From Labilibaculum euxinicum (GTDB lineage: Bacteria; Bacteroidota; Bacteroidia; Bacteroidales; Marinifilaceae), in contig NZ_WTCR01000016.1 of the NCBI RefSeq assembly GCF_009795715.1, forward strand, positions 41,878-105,877: a DNA stretch of 64,000 nt. The letters are read 5' to 3'. Both the position numbers and the translations under genes were made by a program. Under the pieces are notes generated by a model. The model ran no database searches and was not told the origin of the DNA. It saw only the letters and a program-made list of their open reading frames with translations. Positions 16,275 through 23,895 of this stretch are shown here, one piece after another (position 1 is the stretch's first letter; every line of letters begins with the position of its first letter).

Positions 16275-16358
16275 GAAATTTGTGGCTTTGATAGGGACTG
16301 CGCAAGTGATGAATATTGTACTGATGGTGTTTGCGTCCCTCCTCGCTGGAAACCATAA
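16275..16358 (+). pseudogene. Leaderless relic of a third cysteine-rich peptide
   Basis: The frame reads EICGFDRDCASDEYCTDGVC then VPPRWKP and stop, a four-cysteine core (Cx5C x5 C x4 C) like peptides 1 and 2. Upstream in this frame there is no ATG before a TAA in the conserved box, and the leader with its GG site is absent. The upstream box abuts the core directly, so a deletion of roughly 70-80 bp has removed start codon and leader. An ATG at 16273 opens a different, 31-codon frame without cysteine pattern. Confidence 0.75.
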
Positions 16359-16393
16359 ATTAGATTAAAATATCTAGTGCTATTTTAGCTCTC

Positions 16394-16426
16394 TCTCTTG
16401 AGATTGTAATTGACAATCTCAAGAGA
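16394..16426. terminator. Strong hairpin after the peptide genes
   Basis: TCTCTTGAGATTGT and ACAATCTCAAGAGA form a perfect 14-bp stem with a five-base loop. A T-run is missing on the plus strand, so the call as terminator is tentative. A structural boundary or RNA-stabilising hairpin is possible. Confidence 0.6.
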
Positions 16427-16442
16427 AAATTATCCGTGTTAA

Positions 16443-16605
16443 ATAAACCAATCACCGAAACTCATTTTTTTTTCAGGGCAACTGGAAAAAGGTAAAAAAA
16501 TGGTTTACCGCCAAGCCCGAGGCATGGAGCTTATACAATTAAATTAATGTGACGTATCCCTCCTTATCCTTTCCCGCATTCCATCTCCCTGTCGGGTCAG
16601 GCTTT
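16443..16605 (+). repeat. Right copy of the direct repeat flanking the peptide island
   Basis: Diverged copy of 13383-13535. It contains the ABM gene's final codons, then a stretch with GACGTATCCCT and GGGTCAGGCTTTTCGC that corresponds to the sequence after the intact ABM gene. Confidence 0.8.
16447..16542 (+). pseudogene. 3' fragment of a second ABM monooxygenase gene
   Basis: After a TAA the frame reads TNHRNSFFFQGNWKKVKKWF then TAKPEAWSLYN and stop. This matches the intact gene's NHYRNSDFFQGNWKKVKKWF and AAKPEAWSLSK. The reading frame is conserved and several differences are synonymous (for example AAACCT versus AAGCCC). It is therefore a diverged paralogue or foreign allele, not a fresh copy. 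Everything upstream of the last 31 codons is missing and replaced by the peptide locus. Confidence 0.8.
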
Positions 16606-16701
16606 TCGCATCCATTTGACACAACCACAATTCTTGCTGAAAAAGCTGTAGAATGGGCTTTACAAACAAGCTCCACTGAAAAAATAAGGATAAGAGTTAA
16701 C

Positions 16702-16745
16702 CACAGAGAGCACAGAGAGCACAGAGAGCACAGAGAGCACAGAGA
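16702..16745 (+). repeat. 9-bp tandem repeat (CACAGAGAG)
   Basis: Nearly five head-to-tail copies of CACAGAGAG. The array begins inside GTTAACCACAGAG and is matched about 75 bp later by ACTTTGTGGTTAA, so it is the expanded arm of a dispersed Bacteroidota-type inverted repeat (TTAACCACAAAG...). Reading frames across it are artefacts of the repeat. Confidence 0.8.
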
Positions 16746-16915
16746 AAAAAAAATAAATTCTTTGCGCTTTTTGTAAATTAACATTGTGTGCTTCGTGATA
16801 TCCCTTTGTGTACTTTGTGGTTAATTTTCCCAACACGCCTCACTCCAAAGCAACTTCCTTCCTTTAATTGTACTGTTGCTTTCTCCATTTATAGCTAGTT
16901 GAGCTTTATTTCCCT

Positions 16916-16923
16916 TATCTTTG
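16916..16923 (+). promoter_or_regulatory. Candidate -7 box of the DEAD-box helicase gene
   Basis: TATCTTTG fits TAnnTTTG and lies 43 bp before the helicase ATG. A TTG at 16899 is a possible, rather close, upstream element. Confidence 0.4.
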
Positions 16924-16965
16924 TCGACGGAAATAAATCCGTACCAATAATCAGAACAAAAATAT

Positions 16966-18111
16966 ATGTCGTTTGCATCTTTAGGACTATCTTCATCTTT
17001 GCTAAAAGCTCTGGCCGATCAAAACTACACCGAATCCTATCCAATTCAAACAGAGGTTATTCCTGCCATTCTTAAGAAAAAGGATGTGTTGGGTATTGCC
17101 AAAACAGGATCGGGAAAAACAGCCAGCTATGTCTTGCCCATATTAACCAACCTTCAGGGAGGAAGTATTTCTAAGAACAGATACATCAAGACATTGGTAT
17201 TGGTGCCTACCCGCGAATTGTCCATGCAGGTTTTGGAAGTTTTTCAACAGTTTTCATCTGCCCTCGCCGATCCGATTAAATGCCTGGCCGTTCACGGTGG
17301 TGTTTCTATCAATCCGCAGATGAAGGCGATGAACAATGTAGACGTTTTGGTTGCTACTCCCGGTCGTTTATTGGAATTGGTAGATTCGAATGCAGTACAC
17401 TTAACGGAAATTGAAGCCTTGGTACTGGACGAAGCTGATAAAATGCTGAATCTGGGTTTTAAAGATGAGATGAACCGCATATTTGCTTTATTGCCTAAAA
17501 AACGTCAAAATCTTTTGTTCTCGGCCACTTTAAGCGATGATGTAAACAACGTAAATCAGGTTCTTTTGAATGAACCAGTAATTATAAAAATAGAGGCTGA
17601 AGAAAATACGCTTGATTTAATCGATCAGATAGCCTACTCGGTTAGCGAAGAAAAAAAAGGACCGTTGCTTCGGTATATCATTAAGAAAAACAATTTAGAA
17701 CAGGTTCTTGTTTTTGTATCATCGGCACACCGTGCTGATGCTGTTGCCTACAAACTAAGCAAAAATGGCATTCAGGCTACCAGCACTCACAGCAAGAAAA
17801 GTCAGGGAGCAAGAACTGAAAATCTGCGCAAGTTTAAAACCGGGAAGCTTCGGGTTTTGGTTGCTACCGATTTATTGACCCGAGGTATTGATATTGAATT
17901 TTTGCCTTACGTGGTAAATTACGATTTGCCTCGATCTCCTAAAGATTACATTCACCGAATTGGTAGAACTGGTCGTGCAGAATCGCCGGGAGAAGCTATT
18001 TCTTTTGTTTCTGAAGAGGATGAACACCACTTTAAAGTGATTCAGAAAAAAATGAAAATAAGACTGAACCTTATCAAGAGTGAAGATCTTGATCTTAAGA
18101 ATAATAAATAA
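16966..18111 (+). CDS. DEAD-box ATP-dependent RNA helicase
   Basis: A 381-residue RNA helicase, about the bare two-domain core. Motifs in order: Q-motif region NYTESYPIQTEVIP, Walker A AKTGSGKT (near 44), PTRELSMQV (near 84), TPGRLLEL, DEADKMLNLGF (near 151), SAT (near 184), then RGIDI and HRIGRTGRAE in domain 2. The C-terminal RNA-binding extension of RhlE or DbpA is missing. It likely acts in RNA remodelling or ribosome assembly. It is 54 bp upstream of the radical SAM gene on the same strand. Confidence 0.93.
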   Translation: MSFASLGLSSSLLKALADQNYTESYPIQTEVIPAILKKKDVLGIAKTGSGKTASYVLPILTNLQGGSISKNRYIKTLVLVPTRELSMQVLEVFQQFSSALADPIKCLAVHGGVSINPQMKAMNNVDVLVATPGRLLELVDSNAVHLTEIEALVLDEADKMLNLGFKDEMNRIFALLPKKRQNLLFSATLSDDVNNVNQVLLNEPVIIKIEAEENTLDLIDQIAYSVSEEKKGPLLRYIIKKNNLEQVLVFVSSAHRADAVAYKLSKNGIQATSTHSKKSQGARTENLRKFKTGKLRVLVATDLLTRGIDIEFLPYVVNYDLPRSPKDYIHRIGRTGRAESPGEAISFVSEEDEHHFKVIQKKMKIRLNLIKSEDLDLKNNK

Positions 18112-18165
18112 AAGCTTGTTATAGAAAACAAGTATACCAACAACGAATTTATAAAACGCATTCAC

Positions 18166-20373
18166 GTGAAAGACCTTTTTCTGGTAACTCCACCTTTTAC
18201 TCAATTAAACACCCCTTATCCGGCAACAGCCTATTTAAAGGGATTTTTAAATGAGAAAAACCGATCTTCCTTTCAAATGGATTTGGGTATTGAAGTAATT
18301 CTGGAGATTTTTTCCAAAGAAGGTTTATCGGAAATTTTCGAAATCGCTTTTCAGAAAGAACAGATTATTTCGGAAAATGCATCAAGAATCTACGCCCTTC
18401 GAGAACATTATTTATTGGCAATAAACGATGTGGTTTCTTTTCTGCAAGGGAAAAATCAGACTCTGGCACGACAAATTTGCACTGAGAATTTTCTACCGCA
18501 AGCCTCGCGCTTCAATCAGGTGGAAGATCTGGAATGGGCTTTTGGTTTGATGGGAATGCAAGACAAAGCCAAGCATTTGGCGACTCTTTTTCTGGAAGAT
18601 TTGTCGGATTTTATTACCGAATGCATCGATGAGAATTTTGGCTTTAGCCGATATGCCGAACGATTGGGCCGAAGCGCATCTACCTTCGACCAATTGCAGG
18701 GGCATTTGCAGGAAGAGTTAAGCTATATCGATGAGTTAAGCATTAAAATACTGGCTAAGCAAGTAAACATCCAAAATCCTAAATTGGTTTGCTTTTCGGT
18801 TCCTTTCCCCGGAAATTTATACAGTGCCTTTCGTTGTGCTCAGTTCATTAAAAAAGAGTATCCTGCCATTAAAATTGTAATGGGCGGCGGATTTCCAAAT
18901 ACCGAATTAAGAAGTCTGACCGACCCCAGAGTCTTCGATTTCGTTGACTATATTACATTGGACGACGGTGAACTGCCTTTGGAACTTCTGGCGAATCATG
19001 TACTGAATCCGGTTAACGAAACACCAGCATTAAAACGAACTTTTGAACGGATAAACGGCAAAGTAAAATACAACAATTCTTCTCCCATTCAGGATTACAA
19101 ACAGCATGAATTGGGCACACCCGACTACTCCGATCTTTTGCTCGATAAATACATTTCGGTAATTGAGATTGCCAACCCTATGCACAGTTTGTGGAGCGAT
19201 GGACGATGGAACAAATTAACCATGGCTCACGGTTGTTACTGGGGCAAATGTACCTTTTGCGATGGTTCGTTAAATTACATCAAATCTTTCGAACCCATTG
19301 CGGCCAAAGTGCTGGCCGACAGAATTGAGAAAATTGTGGCACAAACCGGAGAAAAAGGCTTTCATTTTGTTGATGAAGCAGCACCTCCGGCATTGATGAA
19401 GGCTCTTGCCATCGAGATCATTAAACGCAAACTTAACATTACCTGGTGGACCAATGTCCGGTTTGAAAAAAGCTTTACAAAAGATCTTTGTTTGCTGCTG
19501 AAAGCTTCGGGTTGCATTGCCGTTTCGGGCGGACTGGAAGTTGCCTCCGATCGATTGTTAAAATTGATCAATAAAGGAGTCACTCTAAAACAGGTAGCTC
19601 AGGTTACCAATAATTTCACCGAAACGGGAATTATGGTTCATGCCTATTTGATGTATGGATTTCCATCGCAAACAGTGCAGGAAACCATCGACAGTCTGGA
19701 AGTGGTTCGGCAAATATTCGAATTGGGGATTGTGCAATCGGCCTTTTGGCATCAGTTTGCACTTACAGCTCACAGTCCTGTTGGGCTAAATCCATCAGCT
19801 TACGGCATTACGCCCGAGTACAAAGCTATTTCGTTCGCCAATAACGACATTCAATTTACCGACAAAACGGGAATCGATCACGATCTGTTTAGCTACGGAT
19901 TAAAAAAATCGCTCTACAATTACATGCACGGACTGGGCTTTGAAATTCCTTTGCAGGATTGGTTCGACGATGTACCATCCGGTTTTAGAATTCCGAAAAC
20001 CAGTATCAGACAGGATTTTATTCAAAATTGTCTGGAAGCTGTCGAATACATCACTCCAAAAGATTCAGCAAAACCAATATGGCTGGGAGGCGTACCGGAA
20101 ATAGTGACCATTACGAAATCGAAAAAAGGCCGAAGTTGGAAACTATCCAAAATGTGTTTTCATGAAAAAACAGAAAGTTTTGAAATATCGCTCGAAAAAG
20201 AAAAAGGAGATTGGTTGCTTGATGTACTGAAAAAAATATCCGTAAAGGAAGAAAACACACTTAGTTTGGCGGCTTTAAAAGCCGACTTTGAAAATCATTT
20301 TGAAGATTTTGAATTGTTTTGGTATTCGAAACCGATGAATCAATTACGGGAACATTCTTTGCTGATTTTATAA
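18166..20373 (+). CDS. B12-binding-domain radical SAM protein
   Basis: A 735-residue enzyme. It starts with GTG (KDLFLVTPPFTQLNTPYPA), a family-like N-terminus, and no ATG nearby fits better. Residues about 200-290 form a B12-binding Rossmann-like region (VCFSVPFPGNLYSAFRCAQFI, VMGGGFPNTELR). The radical SAM cluster motif is CYWGKCTFC at 357-365, with Cx4Cx2C spacing as seen in this B12-type subgroup. GGLEVASDRLLKLINKGVT is the next SAM-binding strand. A long C-terminal part (about 560-735) has no recognised domain. The reaction is unknown: methylation, ring contraction or another radical modification are all possible. Confidence 0.85.
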   Translation: MKDLFLVTPPFTQLNTPYPATAYLKGFLNEKNRSSFQMDLGIEVILEIFSKEGLSEIFEIAFQKEQIISENASRIYALREHYLLAINDVVSFLQGKNQTLARQICTENFLPQASRFNQVEDLEWAFGLMGMQDKAKHLATLFLEDLSDFITECIDENFGFSRYAERLGRSASTFDQLQGHLQEELSYIDELSIKILAKQVNIQNPKLVCFSVPFPGNLYSAFRCAQFIKKEYPAIKIVMGGGFPNTELRSLTDPRVFDFVDYITLDDGELPLELLANHVLNPVNETPALKRTFERINGKVKYNNSSPIQDYKQHELGTPDYSDLLLDKYISVIEIANPMHSLWSDGRWNKLTMAHGCYWGKCTFCDGSLNYIKSFEPIAAKVLADRIEKIVAQTGEKGFHFVDEAAPPALMKALAIEIIKRKLNITWWTNVRFEKSFTKDLCLLLKASGCIAVSGGLEVASDRLLKLINKGVTLKQVAQVTNNFTETGIMVHAYLMYGFPSQTVQETIDSLEVVRQIFELGIVQSAFWHQFALTAHSPVGLNPSAYGITPEYKAISFANNDIQFTDKTGIDHDLFSYGLKKSLYNYMHGLGFEIPLQDWFDDVPSGFRIPKTSIRQDFIQNCLEAVEYITPKDSAKPIWLGGVPEIVTITKSKKGRSWKLSKMCFHEKTESFEISLEKEKGDWLLDVLKKISVKEENTLSLAALKADFENHFEDFELFWYSKPMNQLREHSLLIL

Positions 20374-20381
20374 AAGTAATT

Positions 20382-20455
20382 CCCCACCCCAACCCCCTAA
20401 AGGGGCTTAAAAACAACAGTTTGGGAAATAGTCCCCTTCAGGGGATTTAGGGGTG
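20382..20455. repeat. Palindromic extragenic element (CCCC...GGGG)
   Basis: CCCCACCCCAACCCCCTAAA-GGGG at the left and CCCC-TTCAGGGGATTTAGGGGTG at the right are inverted copies, each with a small internal hairpin. This is a dispersed element common in Bacteroidota intergenic DNA and may also end transcription of the radical SAM gene. Confidence 0.7.
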
Positions 20456-20515
20456 AAAAAGTAAAGAATAATTATAAATTATTAATTCACAATTAGTAAT
20501 TAGCTAATAGTTAAT

Positions 20516-20764
20516 ATGGAATCAAACGAAAATAGTACAACCAACAGAGAGCAGGTAAATAATCCCTTGCACGGCGTTAAACTATCTGATATATTGGAAT
20601 TTTTGGTGGCCTATTATGGCTGGGAAGAATTGGGAAGCATGATTAAAATAAACTGCTTTACCAGCGATCCTTCCATTAAATCGAGTCTGAAATTTCTGAG
20701 AAAAACACCATGGGCCCGCGAAAAAGTGGAAGGTCTTTATCTGAAATGCGTACGGAAACACTAA
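20516..20764 (+). CDS. VF530-family DNA-binding protein
   Basis: An 82-residue protein with the VF530 (DUF2132) signature [57 protein letters not shown]. The family is small, helical and reported to bind DNA; its role is not known. The first 17 residues are an Asn/Glu-rich lead-in. It is followed after 28 bp by the methyltransferase gene, so the two may be co-transcribed. Confidence 0.88.
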   Translation: MESNENSTTNREQVNNPLHGVKLSDILEFLVAYYGWEELGSMIKINCFTSDPSIKSSLKFLRKTPWAREKVEGLYLKCVRKH

Positions 20765-20792
20765 ACACAGAACTAATCCTAAGTTCATTAAC

Positions 20793-21425
20793 ATGCAGTA
20801 TCAATGTCCTCTTTGTAACAGCAATGCGAAACTTTTTTATAAAACAGAGAATCGCATTCATTATCAATGCAACACTTGCTTTGGGATATTTGCCGATGCA
20901 AACTCAAGACCTGGTCAAGATGTTGAAAAAAAGCACTATCAGCAGCACAATAACGACATTGATGACAAAGGATATCAGAAGTTCGTCTCCCCCATTACCA
21001 ATTCCGTTCGCCGGGATTTTACTGCAAATCATAAAGGTCTGGATTTTGGTGCAGGCACAGGTCCTGTAATTTCCAAAGTACTGACTGATCATGGTTTTTC
21101 CATTGCTCCCTACGATCCTTACTTTCACAACTACCCAAAATTGCTGCAAGAAAAATACGATTACATCGCCTCCTGCGAGGTGATTGAACATTTCTATAAT
21201 CCGCACAAGGAATTTAGCTTTCTGAAAAAAATGCTGAAACCCCAGGGAAAGTTGTACTGCATGACCCATCTTTACAACGAAAACATCGATTTTGCGAATT
21301 GGTACTACAAAAACGATCCCACTCATGTGTTTATCTATCAGAAACAAACATTTGAATGGATTCGAAAAGAATTTGGATTTTCTGATGTTTGTATTAAAGA
21401 TCGGTTAATTACATTTTCTGTCTAA
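20793..21425 (+). CDS. Zinc-ribbon class I SAM-dependent methyltransferase
   Basis: A 210-residue protein. The N-terminus has a CxxC...CxxC zinc ribbon (CPLCNSN near 5 and CNTCFGI near 28). The Methyltransf_23 domain follows, with a SAM-binding LDFGAGTGPVISKVL near 80, the acidic YDYIASCEVIEHFYNP near 119 and LKPQGKLYCMTHLY near 150. Proteins of this build methylate small molecules or sugars, but the substrate here is unknown. It may act with VF530 or stand alone. Confidence 0.85.
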   Translation: MQYQCPLCNSNAKLFYKTENRIHYQCNTCFGIFADANSRPGQDVEKKHYQQHNNDIDDKGYQKFVSPITNSVRRDFTANHKGLDFGAGTGPVISKVLTDHGFSIAPYDPYFHNYPKLLQEKYDYIASCEVIEHFYNPHKEFSFLKKMLKPQGKLYCMTHLYNENIDFANWYYKNDPTHVFIYQKQTFEWIRKEFGFSDVCIKDRLITFSV

Positions 21426-21569
21426 ATTACATCCGCTAATAAATATTACTTGTCCTATAACCGAGCACAATACCAAATTCACATGATCAAAAATATGAAG
21501 AATTTGCATTTTCTTATGTCTATATCAAAATAGATTAATTACCTTTTCGGTACAATTAACCCTTAGGCT

Positions 21570-22040
21570 ATGATTTTAAAATACACAACAGGAAAACTGC
21601 CTCCCAATTTCTTTATGCTGGGTGTTATTTTATTGCTGATAGGCATACTGGCTATAATTATGTCTGAATTTGCAGGTATTGTGGCTATTCTTTTGTCTAT
21701 CCCCTTACTATTTATCCGCACAGGCATTTTAATTGATAATAAAAAGAAACGGATCAAAAAATACATCGGTCTGTTTGCATACAAAACAGGGAAATGGGAA
21801 AGTATCGCCCAAATTCACCACCTTCAAATTATCCGGGTACGCCAAACCACAGGAATGGCTGTTCTCTCCATCACCCGAAACGAAACCAATATTGTTTACA
21901 AACTGTTGGCCGTTTTGCCCAACGAAAATATTGAACTTTTATCAGGAGAAGGACGCTTTATTGGTGAAGCGGCAAGCGATATTTCAAGCCAATTGAATAC
22001 TGAAGTTTTAGAACCTGCAAGCGGAATTATGCAAAAGTAA
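21570..22040 (+). CDS. Membrane protein of unknown function
   Basis: A 156-residue protein with two N-terminal transmembrane helices (about 13-31 and 35-53) joined by a very short turn. A cytosolic, beta-rich, PH-like region follows (LIDNKKKRIKKYIGLFAYKTGKWESIAQIHHLQIIRV). Such two-helix plus beta-sandwich proteins occur widely in Bacteroidota without known function. It is not clearly in an operon. Confidence 0.7.
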   Translation: MILKYTTGKLPPNFFMLGVILLLIGILAIIMSEFAGIVAILLSIPLLFIRTGILIDNKKKRIKKYIGLFAYKTGKWESIAQIHHLQIIRVRQTTGMAVLSITRNETNIVYKLLAVLPNENIELLSGEGRFIGEAASDISSQLNTEVLEPASGIMQK

Positions 22041-22230
22041 TTTTAGGTTAAATTTCAGAATAACATTGCTTACCAGTGACCTTACGTGAAAGACACAAAT
22101 TAAAATTATCCTTATCTCCACATTTCGGAAACGACCGCTGATAATGAATCGGGACTAGTGGAATTTCTTACTTTTCGCAGCCAGACCTTTCGTTCACAAA
22201 ATAGATTGAATACAATAAATTAAAGAAATC

Positions 22231-23085
22231 ATGAAGAACAAAGTCACTTTTATCCTTTTTGTCATTATAAATACTCTTGCTGCTTACGCCCAAAATAATG
22301 AGGTAAATTTGAAAATATTTGATAATCCTCCAGATACTATTCCAAAAATTTTTGCCAAAGAACTAATTTCCATTGCAGACAGATATGAATATGGTCTGGC
22401 TATTTCGCCGGATTACAATGAAATATTTTTTACTGCAACAAAACCAGGGGATGGATTAATGCTTACCCGAAAACTTGATGATGACAGCTGGTCAACTCCA
22501 AAAACAGCCAACCTAAGAGGCAATAACAGTAATGAACAAGAAGCATTCTACACCCCTGACGGGCAAAAATTATATTTTGCTTCAGATGTTAATGATACAA
22601 CGCGGCTTTGGGTTTCCTTAAAAGAAAATTCCAAGTGGTCTCTACCAATATTATTAGATTCACCTGTTAATAACACACGGGTATTTTGGGCTACGTTTAC
22701 AAATAATAATACAATGTATTACTCAAATCTATCCAATTTTAAAATTTACAAATCTAAGCTTGAAAACAATCAATATAAGGTAACAGAAAATGCCGGCATT
22801 CCATTTGGTATGCATCCATCAGTTTCTAAAGATGAAAGTTTTATTCTTTTTAATTTTCGGGGAGATATCTATGTTGCATTTAAGAATAACGAAAACGTAT
22901 GGGGAAAACCACGAAAATTAGAAGGATTAATTAATACAACTGAATTTAGTGAAACTTGCCCATCATTGTCTCCAGATGAAAAATTCGTATTTTTTAGCAG
23001 ATATAATGACTTAAATAAAAAAAGTGATATTTATTGGATTAGCTCAATCGTCATTGAAAAAACAAGAAAGAAATTTATTAAATAG
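22231..23085 (+). CDS. PD40/WD40-like beta-propeller exported protein
   Basis: A 284-residue protein with a signal peptide (MKNKVTFILFVIINTLAAYAQN, cut after AYA). Several PD40-type blades follow, recognisable as LAISPDYNEIFFTATKPG, EAFYTPDGQKLYFASDVND, HPSVSKDESFILFNFRGDIY and CPSLSPDEKFVFFSRYND. It is related to the beta-propeller of TolB and to the WD40-like part of OmpA-type proteins. It probably sits in the periplasm or on the outer membrane and binds a partner. No catalytic motif is seen. Confidence 0.8.
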   Translation: MKNKVTFILFVIINTLAAYAQNNEVNLKIFDNPPDTIPKIFAKELISIADRYEYGLAISPDYNEIFFTATKPGDGLMLTRKLDDDSWSTPKTANLRGNNSNEQEAFYTPDGQKLYFASDVNDTTRLWVSLKENSKWSLPILLDSPVNNTRVFWATFTNNNTMYYSNLSNFKIYKSKLENNQYKVTENAGIPFGMHPSVSKDESFILFNFRGDIYVAFKNNENVWGKPRKLEGLINTTEFSETCPSLSPDEKFVFFSRYNDLNKKSDIYWISSIVIEKTRKKFIK

Positions 23086-23550
23086 TTAACGCAAGCCTAC
23101 CCACGTTAATCTGAAGTTCCTAAAACTAAAAATGACAACTCCCTCTTTGCAACATTCCAAATTAAGTTATTTGTCTGTTTTTGCGAATTTAAATGAATAG
23201 AAATTAAACTTTCAGACCCCCTCAGTTTATCGGATTACGAAAAACCCTTAGTGCAATTTTTGAAGAAAACATGGCTGTAATCAAATAACCAACACCAAGT
23301 GCAATAACATAGCGGCAGAACCTTTACTCAGCACTTTTAACTTAAAAGAGATTCGCACTTTTTAATGAAGATAAAAATGGGGCGATGGGTTGCATTAGCC
23401 CAACTTTAGCCGTAATTTTACAAAAAATTAAAAGAATCACATTTTTCACCTTATTTGCCAATCAGACTAGAAAACAATTTGGTTCAATTTTAAATATTAT
23501 TATTTATCTTAGTACATGTAACTAATAACGGACAAAAAAACTAATAAATA
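23086..23550. other. Intergenic region without recognised content
   Basis: 465 bp, AT-rich. I see no gene, hairpin terminator or RNA. Short stretches could be remnants of coding sequence, but none is long enough to support a call. Confidence 0.5.
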
Positions 23551-23895
23551 ATGGAATCACCGATAAAATATTCAGTACGATTAAGTTTCGAAGAAATTAA
23601 ACTTCCACCCTTTGAGGATATTTTGGTTCTTGGAATAAATTCACCTCATGGTAAAAATGGAATCTCAAAGTCATTTGAACTTTTAATTCCAAATGGATTT
23701 GAGATTGTTGAAACAGACCATGAAAACATCGATTGCGTTTTTGTTAACAATAGAATTTTAACAAAAATGTCTAAAGATAAGATTCTTGCAATATTGATTA
23801 AAAACGTTTTTCCATTTGTGTCTCCTTCTGAAATAATTAAAGTTGATTTTAAAGTAACAATTACTTATACTACTATCGAAGATGAACTTATATGA
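23551..23895 (+). CDS. Unknown protein coupled to a CBS-domain histidine kinase
   Basis: A 114-residue soluble protein that I do not recognise. It appears mainly beta-stranded, with a conserved-looking central part (DILVLGINSPHGKNGISKSFELLIPNG) and no signal peptide. Its stop overlaps the start of the kinase gene by 4 bp (ATGA), a typical sign of translational coupling. It may therefore provide input to, or be controlled with, the kinase. No response regulator is next to the pair. Confidence 0.65.
   Translation: MESPIKYSVRLSFEEIKLPPFEDILVLGINSPHGKNGISKSFELLIPNGFEIVETDHENIDCVFVNNRILTKMSKDKILAILIKNVFPFVSPSEIIKVDFKVTITYTTIEDELI

Noticed and set aside
16273..16368. A 31-codon frame starting with ATG at 16273 as a peptide gene
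   Set aside because: It lacks any leader or cysteine pattern. The cysteine-rich core is in another frame, so this ATG is likely accidental.
16539..16784. Frames on both strands encoding EHREHRE- or LCSLCSL-type repeats
   Set aside because: These arise from the CACAGAGAG tandem repeat, which is 9 bp long and so keeps frames open. No domain, start context or conservation is visible.
20710..21069. Alternative plus-strand frame of 119 codons overlapping VF530 and the methyltransferase
   Set aside because: It overlaps the ends of two well-supported genes in a different frame and has no recognisable domain.
23086..23550. Possible decayed gene in the gap before the CBS-kinase pair
   Set aside because: Short peptide-like stretches can be read, but none matches a family I recognise and stops are frequent in all frames.
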